A DNA stretch of 64,000 nt from Atherix ibis (Eukaryota; Arthropoda; Insecta; Diptera; Athericidae). Under the pieces are notes generated by a model. That model was not told where the DNA came from. It did not search any database and was given only the letters and a program-made list of their open reading frames with translations. Below are positions 36,476 through 47,960 of the stretch, piece after piece (position 1 is the stretch's first letter; every line of letters begins with the position of its first letter). The stretch covers positions 28,307,212 through 28,371,211 of the forward strand of contig OY282609.1 in assembly GCA_958298945.1 (NCBI GenBank). Reading direction: 5' to 3'. The position numbers were made by a program, and so were the translations under genes.

Positions 36476-37387
36476 CGAGGTCTGTTCAAAAAGTATCGCG
36501 AATTTTGTGTTTTTTCAAAAATTATTTATTCATGATTATTTATTTTCTCCCCTTCAAAGCAATCCCCACCAGATATTATACACTTGTGCCAACGATTTTT
36601 TCAATCCTCGAAGCACTTCAAAAAATAATTCAGCTCCTCCTTCGATGCCGTCTTTATCTCCTCGATCGTAGCGTAGCGTCGTCCTTTCATGGGGCTCTTC
36701 AGTTTCGGGAACAAGAAAAAATCATAGGGGCCCAGATCTGGGGAATACGGTGGCTGCGGCATTATTAGTGTGTTGTTTTTGGCCAAAAATTTGCGCGCAA
36801 ACAACGATGCGTGAGCAGGGACGTTATTATGGTGTAAAAGCCAATTTTTGTTCTTCCACAAATCCGGCCGTTTCTGGCGGATTGCTTCGGGGAACTTGCG
36901 CATAACTTGCAGGTAATATTCCTTATTGACCATTCTATTCTGTGGCAAGAAGACCGTTCTATGATGCACCACGCCCCTGCACTCGAAGAAAACTGTAAGC
37001 AAAACCTTCACATTCGACCGAACTTATCGCGCTTTTCTGGGTCTTGGCTCGTGCGGCAGCTTCCATTGGGATGATTGATGTTTGGTTTCCACATCATAAC
37101 TATAAACCCATGATTCGTCATCAGTTATGATCATCTGGAGCAAATTTGGGTCGTCACGGACTGTTAATGCGATGCTGTTTTTGGTCGAAATTTAGCAAAA
37201 ATCGAAGACGAGCCAAAATACGTGCAAGCAAAGCAGCTGTCAAAAATTATCTAAACATTCAAAATGGCCGAACTTGTCGGCATAAGTGAGAGACATAAGC
37301 ACCAACATAACGCCACAAAAAACCTAAAATCGAATATACGTAACCCGCGGAAATTCAAAATTCGCGATACTTTTTGAACAGACCTCG
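36476..37387 (-). mobile_element. Irritans-type mariner, N-terminally deleted copy (912 bp)
   Basis: The left end is cgaggtctgttcaaaaagta and the right end tactttttgaacagacctcg, both with TA flanks. The minus strand keeps VFFECRGVVHH, WLLHHNNVPAHASLF (the catalytic aspartate of HHDN is changed to asparagine) and PPYSPDLGPYDFFLF. Most of the DNA-binding half is missing: the sequence jumps from near LLNFDQK to the 5' non-coding end. It cannot be active. Confidence 0.92.
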
Positions 37388-38700
37388 TATTTTTATGCCC
37401 TTTATTCCATAATCCCGTCTCCTGATGCCTCAACAGTATTGAATACTGCAATTTAAAAGGACCAATTATAATTATTTAAAAAAGTATCATCTAAAAGTCC
37501 ACAGAGTTTATTTTTCGTTCACATTTTCAACTTTAATAAAAGAACGCTAATTTTTATATATATTTTTAATGGATAAATTTTTAACCAAAACCTACTGTGC
37601 AATTTTGCTCAGTATTTTATTAACAAAAAAAATTAATTTAAATTTAGTTTTTTTGGATACACATATACAGATGGAAGGTAGAAAAATTACTCCAAAAAAC
37701 TTATTCTAAAATGCATAAAGTGTATTAAAATCACAAAAATTATTTATGAGAATTTTGTTAAAAAAATACCTATGAAAATTTTGTGCTTGAATAAATTCTA
37801 ATAAGCTCAAGTTTACCAAAATAAAAGTGTGTTGATAACAGCCTCCTCCGGCAATAGTCGGACAAAAATAAAATAAAATAATAATGGTAAGTGCTTGCTT
37901 CTGTTTTAAACTATTTTTACAATCGTTAGAAATGTCCAAAAAAACATTAAAAAAATGAATAGAGTCTTCCAAATATTATTGTCAGTAAAATGTTATTCTT
38001 TTATAATATTATTGTCAGTAAAATGTTATTTTTTTTTGTATATAAAAAAAGGGGATCAGATAAATTAAAAAGCGTTTCAGAAGAAACACACCAAAACATG
38101 AATGATCATTTTTAGAAATATAAATTCATCATGAATAGTCTATAAAAATCCTATTATTACTCGTCTAGCGGTAGATACAAATTACGTGAAAGTTTATAGC
38201 TTTAAAAATGTTCAAAAAATTATAATGTATTAAAAGTCATAACAATTTTATTGTTGAACATTTTATTCGGTAAGTGGAGTTAACTGTAAAAAAGTTCATA
38301 GGGATCAGAATTTGATAATTTATGGTTTGATTGTTTTGGAATATTAACGAGCAAAAAAAATGTTATTTACTAAAAAAATGGACTGAAAACTCAATTCTTA
38401 ACAACTTCGATTTTCGATGATTGGAAATTTTTGATATTCGGTAATTTTCTGTTTTCTGGTGAAACTATAAATTGTCAACGGAAAAGATGAGTAAACTGGA
38501 AGTAGAATAATAAAAAAGTATTTTTAGCAAGAAATTATCAGAAGTTAATACAGTACATTTCAATGTAACTCTTGCAGGGTTGAAGTATATGCGTTCACAA
38601 TATCGAAACGCCGCTCCAGTAAGAATGCGGAATGCCATTAATTCGTTTGGATAAATTCAATGAGCATGGAAAAACATTTTGGAGCATCAACTAAGTGAAC
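37388..38700. other. Intergenic AT-rich DNA
   Basis: There is no gene. A 25-bp unit (atattattgtcagtaaaatg...) is tandemly repeated at 37973-37997 and 38006-38030. Confidence 0.55.
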
Positions 38701-39563
38701 AGTTCAACGATCACAAATCAACAAAGATCCCATCAATCTTGAGATGACAAAATTAAAAGAAATGAGACAGTTCACAATAAGTGAACAGCGAGAAACCCGC
38801 ACCAAATGATGAGTCATTTCCAATTAATGCAGGTTGCGTACAAAAATTGCGAGTCTTGATGAATTTCTTTCCCATCCACGGACTCGATTGTGAAGACAAA
38901 CGTAGTTGGTCGAGAATGTAGTCCGAGATTAGAACAGAATAATTCCCCAGTGGTATATGGCCCCAGGTTGGTTGAGTCCAAGAGTCCAAGAGATTTTTTT
39001 TACTGCAACGCGTCCATATGGTTTTTCGCAACTGATCTCCACCGACAACTCATCACCAATAATAAGTAAGGCACAAGACTTCGATCCAGATCGTCATTGT
39101 CATTGCTAGCCTACCAGTCGACAGGGGAAAAGTTTCTCGTGGACCATGATTTGTGGTATCTGGGTTCTCATTACTGCGATTGGCTTTGATGCCAGAAATG
39201 CACACACAGATCTTAATCAGGCTTTTGAACTCATGTCACCGGCAAGTTATTCTGCAAATGTCGATCTTCTGTTATGGGCTGGTCCATGTCGCGTAACGTC
39301 ACTACCTTTTCTTGCTTCTCTGCTCCTAATTGAATCTTGCAATAGTTTCTTAATACCATACCGTACAGTCTAATAATACTTGGATGATTATGCATTTAAA
39401 TCTAATTCCATCTTATGAGATATTTCGATATTTTTCACAGAACTTGTCCTAAAAAACAATCTTCACTATTTTCGGATTCTATCTTTTCTGTTTTGTTTTC
39501 ATATCGAAAAAGTTAGGCAAAGAGAAAACATGAATAAACAGTCAGTATTTTCCAATTTTTTAC
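38701..39563 (-). other. GC-richer block, possible further exons of the unidentified minus-strand gene
   Basis: Several minus-strand stretches look protein-like: LYGMVLRNYCKIQLGAEKQE followed by KVVTLRDMDQPITEDRHL at about 39240-39371, and RPTTFVFTIESVDGKEIHQD followed by SQFLYATCINWK at about 38809-38910. Each ends in TGA. I could not join them to the exon at 39564-39767 in phase, so they are only candidates. They may belong to the same gene, to a decayed paralogue or to an old repeat. Confidence 0.3.
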
Positions 39564-39767
39564 TTCCTCCGTCCAACTTCCTGTCTTTGGTCGATATGCC
39601 TCCATCAGCTGAATGCCGGAAATAGCATTCCTCATGTTTCGCTCACAATTAATATCTCCTTGGGCGATAGAAGTCTTCACTCCATGTTCACGTTCACGTC
39701 TAGACGGATTAAATGTTGCAAAACGAACTGATCCGGTATCCACGAAGTCGCACACAGCAAGAGTTCC
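39564..39767 (-). CDS. Candidate exon f of an unidentified minus-strand gene
   Basis: These 68 codons are free of stops: GTLAVCDFVDTGSVRFATFN, PSRREREHGVKTSIAQGDIN, CERNMRNAISGIQLMEAYRP and KTGSWTEE. The exon runs between a weak acceptor (GATGAG before 39767) and donor GTAAAA at 39563. It joins in phase 0 to the exon at 39954-40129. Amino-acid composition is balanced, unlike chance frames here. A better acceptor 30 bp upstream (TTCACTGCAG) would add codons but also an in-frame TGA. I do not recognise the family. Alternatives are a pseudogene or a misread repeat. Confidence 0.45.
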
Positions 39768-39953
39768 CTCATCCAGTCAACAAATCTCCATCAGCTGCTG
39801 CAGTGAATAATTATCCGTACTTGTTTTTGCGCAAACACCCGATAAGTCTTCGTTAACTCAAGTTAAGGTAAGACCAATCGGTTCAGGTTAACGTGGATGG
39901 ATTATGGATGGTGGCGGTGGATGGGTCTCGGCTGCCAATTTACAAACACTTAC

Positions 39954-40129
39954 CTTGTGAAGGCCGACCTGACGCGATAATGGTGACATATCTTGTAAAT
40001 ATCGTGGGGTTAACCTGAAGATCCTACGAAGATCTGAAAACTTGGTATGGAAAAGTCCACGATCAATTCTTCTATGAATTTTTGATACATTCGTAGACTG
40101 GAGCTTCACACATCGTTTAAGTGGGCATT
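39954..40129 (-). CDS. Candidate exon e of an unidentified minus-strand gene
   Basis: The exon is 176 bp. The acceptor TTTATAG precedes 40129 and a strong donor GTAAGTG follows at 39953. It encodes ECPLKRCVKLQSTNVSKIHR, RIDRGLFHTKFSDLRRIFRL and TPRYLQDMSPLSRQVGLHK without stops. Phase is 2 at the start and 0 at the end, matching its neighbours on both sides. It is rich in basic residues with two nearby cysteines. No family is recognised. Confidence 0.5.
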
Positions 40130-40204
40130 CTATAAATTCAAACGAAACGACAGAAGTTATCTAAAATTACTTTATATGGAACGAAATAAGGCTCACAGTG
40201 ATAC

Positions 40205-40280
40205 CTTCCCGCTTTGCACTGAAATGCATCGTGCTAAAACGATCGGAATTTTCGATAAAAGCCTTCCCGATATAAGTATC
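40205..40280 (-). CDS. Candidate exon d of an unidentified minus-strand gene
   Basis: The exon is 76 bp, with acceptor AAGCTAG before 40280 and donor GTATCA at 40204. It reads DTYIGKAFIENSDRFSTMHF then SAKRE plus one base. That base joins the two bases that open the exon at 40129 across a 75-bp intron, giving KREECPLKRC in frame. Exons d, e and f together give about 152 codons without a stop. The upstream partner is unclear, since joining to 40890 would break the frame. Confidence 0.42.
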
Positions 40281-40889
40281 CTAGCTTAATGTTAAAGGAA
40301 AATATGTCACTTAATTAATGGGTCTTTAAATGGTATCACGATAACTAATCATTCTCTATTCAAAAGTGTTCGTTTTTGGATCCAAGTTGTACTAAAATTT
40401 GTATTATTCGCAAAAATATTCAGCATTCAACTTGGTTTATTGTTGACTAGAAAAACATCCCCTAACGACTTTTTTCATTGATCTCTCATCTATAATTTCG
40501 GATTATTTGTATTTTAAATTTTGTGATTTTAATTGAACTAAAATTTCAACAAGAAAATTTTACCAATACAAATTATTAATAATTTAATGTGGAGAAACTA
40601 AAGGAATTTTTCATTATTATCAGTTTCTAATTAGCTGATTAATAGCTAATCCGAAAAAGTAGTTACTTCCCAAAATAGGAAAAATCTCTGGAATATTGTC
40701 CCATGAAATAATGTTTATTAAAGTGTCAGAAGAATAAGGAAATTGATTTGATTCTCTAACGAATGGAATAATAAGCATTTTTCCATCGGTATGAGAAAGG
40801 GGCAATTGTAGACTGTGGTGCAACTATAAAGATGGAAAAATGATGATGTTGATGCGTCGGAAGCAAAACAGACCAAAAATAAATCGTAC

Positions 40890-41076
40890 CATATAAGTAT
40901 CTCTGCCAAGTTGGTATATAGTCTTTGATGTACGAGTCTTCGTCCGGAGCCCATCATCTCCGTTCATGTCGATATTGTTGATGGTTGCGATGACGATGAC
41001 GACGAAGATGCCACTGTTGACTTGGACGTTTCGATGTCGAAGATGACACACGAGATTGCGCGATACACGGACACTC
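40890..41076 (-). CDS. Candidate exon c, with an in-frame TGA
   Basis: After acceptor TATACGCAG the frame reads ECPCIAQSRVSSSTSKRPSQ then a basic run QWHLRRHRHRNHQQYRHERR, TGA, and WAPDEDSYIKDYIPTWQRYL. The donor is GTACGA at 40889. The basic run comes from a gatgac-type simple repeat. The TGA may be a real end, a recoded codon, or a sign that the call is wrong. Confidence 0.25.
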
Positions 41077-41129
41077 CTGCGTATAGAATAATAAATTGGC
41101 TATTATAGAGGCTTCACTTATGCTCCAAC

Positions 41130-41279
41130 TGAGTAGAGTCGTTCGTTTAAGAGCCTTGACATATATGGTGTTTGCTGGTGGGATCTGGAATTTTGCAATT
41201 CCTCAAGACTCTGGACTGCAAATTGCCCCTGCTGCGGGTGCATTTTCTTTGCAGTCGCCATGCCGAGAAGCTTGCTGAT
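41130..41279 (-). CDS. Candidate exon b of the unidentified minus-strand gene
   Basis: Fifty codons follow the acceptor GATCATTTAG: ISKLLGMATAKKMHPQQGQF, AVQSLEELQNSRSHQQTPYM and SRLLNERLYS. The composition is plausible for a soluble, glutamine-rich protein. The donor GTTGGA at 41129 is weak and the implied intron to 41077 is only 53 bp. If it is not used, the frame ends VGA then TAA, so this could equally be a terminal exon. Function unknown. Confidence 0.35.
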
Positions 41280-41325
41280 CTAAATGATCAGATCCAATGG
41301 CATTGCCTATTAAAATTTAATTTAC

Positions 41326-41391
41326 CAGACGAAGACGAGCCATTATACCACTGCCATATGAGTTTACGCCGTCTAGTTTACAGAATTCCCA
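41326..41391 (-). CDS. Candidate exon a of the unidentified minus-strand gene
   Basis: Twenty-two codons (WEFCKLDGVNSYGSG then IMARLRL) lie between acceptor CAGAATAG and donor GTAAAT at 41325. They join exon b in phase 0 across a 46-bp intron, which is unusually short. Evidence is limited to frame, splice signals and phase. Confidence 0.28.
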
Positions 41392-42739
41392 CTATTCTGT
41401 CTGTGGGCTTTCTTCCATATTAAAGAAGTCAGATGAGAACCGGCAATTCGGAATCCCTGTTAGTTCTATCTTTGGATCTTTAGCTCCTATGGAGATAATA
41501 GTTCACCACTTAAGAGTACATATTCTGTAACTAACAAGAAGAGCTGGTCGTCATCTAGATTGTTAGTGCGCGACCATTTTAAGCGCATTTTAAGCTGCTT
41601 AAGCGTACAAAAAAAATCAAAGACTATCCGGAATTGTTCTGATCAAAATATTTGTACTCATTTATTTTCGAAAAATTCTTCCTTTTTAATCATGTGTTCG
41701 CAGGTAAGACTTATGCGCTTCCATATATTAGCTTGTCTATAAAGAGCTGTGCTGTACGAGTATTTTACGAAATGATTAAGCTCCAGATCCGAATGGATAC
41801 TATTGTAGAAACTTTGTACTTACTCAGCACCATGTATGGGCGGCATATAATAATAAAAACGTGACGATCTATGGGAAACATATTATTTAAGTAGTTTTTC
41901 CTGTTTTCCTTTTAGATCCCTTGTTTATTTTGATTTTATACTATGTTGTGCCAAACTAGAGTTCGAACTGTAATTGAATTCATAGGAAATGGTCATGGGA
42001 GGAAAGTCATGTCAGAAGCTAACTCCACTAATAGACGGTCAACGAGACATTCATTGTTCGAAAAATATGTTAGTAGCCAGCCTATTGTATGCAACCAGAT
42101 TAAGCAACTAAGAACATATTTCTGTTATCAATTATCCAGAAAAGATATTCAATACAAAAATAAATAACACAACATGCAAAGAAAGTTTTAAGCTGAAATT
42201 ACTCTATTCGCTTTTTGTTTGAAAAATGAGAGAAGAAAATAATTCCGATCTTGAAACTTTTTCATTTATGATGATACTATCCCTATCAGTGGGTACTTCC
42301 TTCTGGGCATATTATTCATTTTTAACTGACCCCTACAAGTTCATAAGTAGTTTTCTTATTTAGCGAATTTTCTTATTGCGAAAGGTTAAAAATTTAAAAA
42401 AAAACATCACTCTGCAAAAGGTTAAAAATTTGGGCGGCTCCCATTGACCTCTTTTACAAAGCCTTTTCGAGTTTTATATTTCTGTTAGTCTTGCAATGAG
42501 TATATTACCAACGGACAGAAGCGTATTCATCATCACAGAAAATCTTATTGTATGAAAAATATTTCCTTAACGAGATTTACAATATTTCTTCGTATGTAAA
42601 AGAATGCCAAATAATTCATTTATTAACAAAATCTTAAGTTTATTTTTATCCTTTCTTTTAATTATGAATTTCTGAATAAGAAATTTTGCAAACAAGTACC
42701 CGTAATTGTTAAATAAAATAAAATCTATTAGTTAATAAT
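41392..42739. other. Intergenic DNA, no gene assigned
   Basis: Plus-strand open frames near 41560-41864 and 41943-42167 have no recognisable domain. The sequence is moderately AT-rich. Confidence 0.4.
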
Positions 42740-43380
42740 CTGGATTTATTTTGTTTCCTTCAAAATAGGCAAAACATTGATGATGTCGATTAACACACTC
42801 TTGGAAGCAGTTTTTGTGAGTATTTATTGGTATCATCTTCAGCTGCTTCTGTCAATTCTCCTTTATGGCTTCAATGGACTTTAAACGTCTTCCACCAAGT
42901 GGTAATATCAGCTAGGTGAACAGAAAAAAGTTGTACGGAGCCATTTTTTGCTGAAAACAATTCTTGATAATATTGTTTGTTGACGGTTTGTCCCTCGGGA
43001 AGAAATCCCCAGTGAACAATATTGCGATAATCAAAGAAAACAGGGGGTTTCTTTCGGTATTGGCTTGTTAAGAAAGCGCTATTTCGAAGCTTATTAACTA
43101 AACTCACGCTTCTTCATCCATTATTATGCGTTTCATGAAAATAGTTTCGAAATTGGCTTGTTCAAGCATGTCTTAAAAAAAATTTTTTGAAGAAAATTCA
43201 GCTCCTTAGGCACACGCTGTTCTGCGACGTATTTTGTACCCAAAACATCAATTAGAATAGTGCGAACGGTCCCGAGCTATTTCCCTTGACAATTTTTCAT
43301 AACAACTGTCCTCACTTTGTCAATATTACAACAAATTTTGTTGACCACATAAAATTTCAGACAAATTATTTTATTTAGCG
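42740..43380 (-). mobile_element. Old, degenerate mariner relic
   Basis: The minus strand shows NKIICLKFYVVNKICCNID (cf. the irritans N-terminus RICIKFCVKNKI), RILIDVLGTKYVAEQR and PKELNFLQKK. Then come VFFDYRNIVHWGFLPEGQTV followed by NKQYYQELF, and a shortened end. HHDN and SPDLAP blocks are absent. Divergence from the other copies is much greater, so this is an older insertion. Terminal repeats are not recognisable. Confidence 0.8.
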
Positions 43381-43399
43381 AATTACACCTACCGTTACA

Positions 43400-46300
43400 T
43401 ATATTATAATGCCACGGGTTGCCTATGACCGTAGGATTGGGATTCGCCCAATAAGCGCTCACAGACCTGTACTTGTAATGAATTTCTCCAGTACTGCTGA
43501 CTAGATAGTTGCATTCAGCATGTTCTTTTTTCAATTTCATCTGCGCTTGATATATAGCCGAGCTCTCCTTCACCCGTCTCTCACTCCTACTCGTTCCGGA
43601 TTCTTCTAATAAGAAGGAGCCACATTCTGTCTCCTTCTTATAGCAAGTGGCCTCAGCTTGCCAACTATACCATCGAAACCTATTCTATGCATGCAGTAAT
43701 TAAGCAATCTATCCAATCGATTTCTCTGCGATGAGCGGACGAACATGTTGATCGCTCCACTTAGCTTTTAACTCGTCATAACTTATGCATCCACGTAATC
43801 CCGCCCCTGACCACCTCCAACCACCACAGGCACAGCCGTGCTCATAGTCAGTAACCAATTACAAGCTAATTATATTTATTGCAACAAAGTCTACCTAAAC
43901 TCTACCTAAACCAGCTGCAGTGATAGCACCCGGGATAACTAGACTGTACCCGCGATGTAGGTATTAACCACAGCCATCACGTTTCAGCCAAAGGCACCTC
44001 ACCCCTCTGGTTGGTCACAGTGATCCCCGTGGTACCAGTTTTATTTAAAGAGTACTTTGTAAATTCCTAGGCACTGCTCAGGACCGTGGGTTTACCAAGA
44101 CCAAGTTCGCCACTTCTGGCATTGATCATCGTTTGATCGTTCCCCCAGAAGTAGCCACCTTGCAGCTAAAACCTTTGTTCAATTTTTTTTTTCAAATTAA
44201 AAGAGTTATACTTGACATTCAATAACACAAATTCAAACTAGTTGGCAGATGGCCTCAAAACCTTACATGGAAATTAGATACATTGGTACCAACTGAACTT
44301 AAAAATATTTTTTTCTATAACTTTTCCGTAGGATTTTTAAATGAATAATTTCAGGTATATAATTTTGCAAAAACTCTACAAAATTTCATATTTAAAAGAG
44401 AGCTCAGCTCTTTTAAGTTTTTTTAAAAATTGAAATGCTGCAAATTTTTAAGCCCTAATAAATTATTTTAAAAATACTGTAAATTATGCACTGATTTAGC
44501 AACAGTGGGACGTCTAGGTCTAGTATTCAGTGGTCTTGATTTCAAATATAGCTGATGATATAGGCAAGATGCCCTTAAGCTGCCGTCAAAAAACATCTAC
44601 AATTTAAGAAAACATCTACAATTTTTATTTTTTTAAAAAATAATCATTTCTGAAGCTAGATATTGTGGCGGCGGCCTTGCCTTCGAAAAAACCTGGGCTA
44701 AGATGCTGATGTCAAAAGCTAACTTGGAAGTCTTAATATTATGTCCCGTACTTGAGAAAGAGTAAACAAAACATCTTGATTTAATAATCATAATACTTCA
44801 GAAAGAAAAACTATATTTGTCTACTCTATAATATTGTGTCTTGAATTTATTATGTTACCAATCAAATGCAGCCTAGATTATGTAAACAGAAAAGGTAGAC
44901 TCCAAACCTCCTTTGAAACATTGGTAAGAAAAAGGATATTTTTTTAGTTTGGATTTGGTAACCAGTGGAATTAACCTCCCATCTAAAATTCTAAAAAAAA
45001 TTCAATAGATAAGAGAGTAACGCCAGCTTTTGGAATTTTCTACTCATTAATTTAAGTAGATCCTCCGATGATCACCGAACTATTTAACTCTGCTCGTATT
45101 TGCTAAAAACACTCTTTCTTCGTGCCGGGCCTGAAAAATTTCAATTAGATTTTTTTTCTAAATTGCATAGATTGTCTTCTCAAAGTGCATATTTACAAAA
45201 TGAATAAATTCAAGTCTGTTGGGGTAGATGTTTTACTCTAATTCAAAGTAGTTTTAAACTTCCAACGTAACAATATTTGAAAAAATAAATAAATAAATGA
45301 GATCAGTGCATTCACTTCGCTTTAAAATGATTTTCACGGTAAATAATTGGTTTTCGACGAATTTCTTGTAAATCGGTCAGCTGTTCCCGATATAGAAGAA
45401 TTGAAGCGGCACCGTTTTTGGACAGTGCCACTATACTTGGCCATCGGTTGAATATCTCGCATAATAAGTACTACGGAAGACTGAATCTGGTTTATTATAA
45501 ATGGAATTGAAGCAATCCTTTCGAATGTGCCAATATTTGTATATGGGAATGGAATTTCAGTATGCCCGGTATACGTACAATCATTCGTTCAAGTACGCTA
45601 AGCAAAGTGTGTTAAGGAGGTGCAAAGATTCGTATTCAGAAAACCAGATCGAAAGAATTCAAATACTTATCAAATTGGAATAAATGCATAAATTTGGTTT
45701 TTGATTGATTTTTAATATCAAAAGTCTATGTGCGATTCGATCCAATAACAGTCTTAGATGTGAAGCAAGTCTGAATGTTTTCAATTCAAAAATTTGCGAT
45801 CGCATTATTGATGAAACCAACTCTAGAAGCAATACTCATCATAGCTTTGAGTATAGGTAATGCGTGTATGTGTTGGTACACAATTTGTAAGATTTAACAA
45901 GCCAAACAATCATGATTTCTCTCCTGAGACTCATCTGAATAATTTGTATTTAAATCGGTGATACTGTGTTGAACTTTGGCGAAGGGAAACAAATAACCCC
46001 AAATCGAATTAAGTCGGGAGCAATGGAAATGATCTGCTCTGCATCGGTCTAAGGTTGATGAAGCGATGCGAAAATTTGTCGAATATCTTTGGAAGATCTT
46101 AAGTGCCGACATGTTCACAACACACGATATACCAACCACTAAATGGATAAACAAGCAGCCAGGAGGTAGTTAACCATGATCAGATATCGGAATACAGATT
46201 CGAACCTTGTCAATTGAACCTGGCGCCTGCCGCCAACTGTACGGGCACATGGCCGGAACCTTCACCGAATCTGTGTGCTTCCAAAGATTTTCTTTTTGCT

Positions 46301-47389
46301 TCCTTCCCACATATTAAGTGTCTGCGCGATGTCTTGGGATATTTTTTATTAATAGTCGATGAGATTGCAGTGCATTTTATCGTCTAGTTGAAAGTGGGGT
46401 AAGAAGTTTTAACACTACTTTCCGATGTGTCTATACCAGTATCTATTTGTAATCGTATCTTTGTAAGAAGATAGATAATGAGCTGGTTCCATAGATGCTT
46501 AGCGTATTGACAGTGTGAAGAAACTTATCCACCTTTAGCCGTTGGCTATTTTTACCTATCGCAATGAACAACATTAAAAATATGATCAGAAAATAACTCC
46601 GCAATGATCGTCATGGCTGGTCATCAAACGTATCATCATCCAGCAGTTAAGTTCTGTGTTCCTGCAAATAGCATAAGTTGGGAAAACATTTTAATGAGGA
46701 GGTTCCCTTACGTTTGTTTTGTATGTAATTGATGGCTGGTAAGGTTTTTACACGTTAACGGTAGCTAGTGTTCGTGTTAAGTGCAGACCTAAGAAGTCGT
46801 CGTCTTGGATTTGAAAGCATGCGTGATTCCTATAAGTTCAGCTAGCCGAAAGTCTGGTTTGTAGTGTTTCCCTGTGGAATGTTGTCATGTTTCTTGGTTA
46901 ACTTACCGATTCCCTATGCAAATCATTAAAATCATAGTGGCTGAATTCACTTGTGTCGTTTGCATTACCGCTCAGTATAAAAATTTATTAGTTTCTGAAA
47001 AGTTACAAAAAAAATTCAAATTACCTGTTGAGTTGTAGCAATTACAGTCGATTAAGAATCCAAGTTAATTATTGATGAGGTAAAGGAAGTAGTTAGCCAA
47101 TAGTGAGTTGGTGGACATGGCGAATATCGGTCTCTACATGTTACTGCCCAACTTAGTTGGTCATTCAACTTAATTTGAATCGTACAGATCCGCATACAAT
47201 TTTCACAGAGAAACTATTTAGAAAATGAACACTCAATCAGAACCTGGTGGATAATTATTAAAATGATCTGTGAAAATAATAATTATTAAAATGATCTGAG
47301 GGTCAAATTCATTTAGTTTGTTTGTATAAGAACTTTAAATTTAAAAGAAACGATATTTAATATAAGAAATAACACATGCATTGCAAGAG
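43400..47389. other. Intergenic region with unassigned GC-richer blocks
   Basis: Two blocks (about 43560-44180 and 45300-46960) are less AT-rich than the background. I could not connect them to known genes or repeats; stops interrupt all frames. Candidate open frames such as 45501-45683 and 45894-46154 have no motifs. Short tandem repeats occur at about 44585-44625 (aaacatctacaattt, twice) and 47251-47298 (taattattaaaatgatctg, twice). Confidence 0.35.
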
Positions 47390-47960
47390 TTTGTTGTTTG
47401 TTTGTTTGTTTGTTTGTTTGTATGTAAGATGCCTAGGACATGAGCCCAAGCGCCACGATGCAGGGTCACGATCGTGAGCAATTTGGCAACCTGTAAGTCT
47501 GTGGGTTAGATAGAATTGGTTTTTGGTTAGTTGGAAGGAGCAGTTATGGAAGTTAATATTTTGTAGAGCATATTCATTTGTTTAAAGGAATTGAAAAGAG
47601 GACTTGGAAGAGGTAATGAAGGATCTAAAAGCTCAACAATGATGGGAGTGTTGGGTAAGGTGACATTCAGTTGCAAGATGAGGGATAGTAAATTGACCGT
47701 CATAGGAAGGGTAGATGGGGAGGGGATTGTTTCCGTGCGCAAAATTTCGGTAAGGTGGACGAGTAGACTGGTTGGGCAATAGTTCACCCAATAATTTGAA
47801 AGAAACCTTTCACTACTTGTCCAGTTCGTGTGTCTACGAATGGCTGAAGACATCATTTACAATTTGGTTAGCAGATGCGCAAGTTAGGAACTACTGTGAA
47901 TACTGGGCGACGGAAAGTTTCGTCCGTCAGTTGATCAGCCCGGTCATTGCCCGCAACTGC
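47390..47960 (-). mobile_element. LINE 3' part with RNase H-like block and (CAAA)n tail
   Basis: The minus strand reads VAVAGNDRADQLTDETFRR, resembling the GxxGNExADxLAKE motif of the RNase H domain in I/LOA-clade LINEs. Decayed frames follow down to CQIAHDRDPASWRLGSCPRH, then LTYKQTN. The element ends in a (CAAA)n tail, seen as TTTG repeats at 47395-47420. It is broken by stops throughout. Confidence 0.65.
47395..47420. repeat. (TTTG)n microsatellite, the tail of the LINE
   Basis: About six uninterrupted tttg units at the 3' end of the minus-strand LINE copy. Confidence 0.9.

Noticed and set aside
39146..39373. Plus-strand gene (MICGIWVLITAIGFDARNAH...)
   Set aside because: There are no splice signals or homology, and the opposite strand gives more protein-like frames at the same place.
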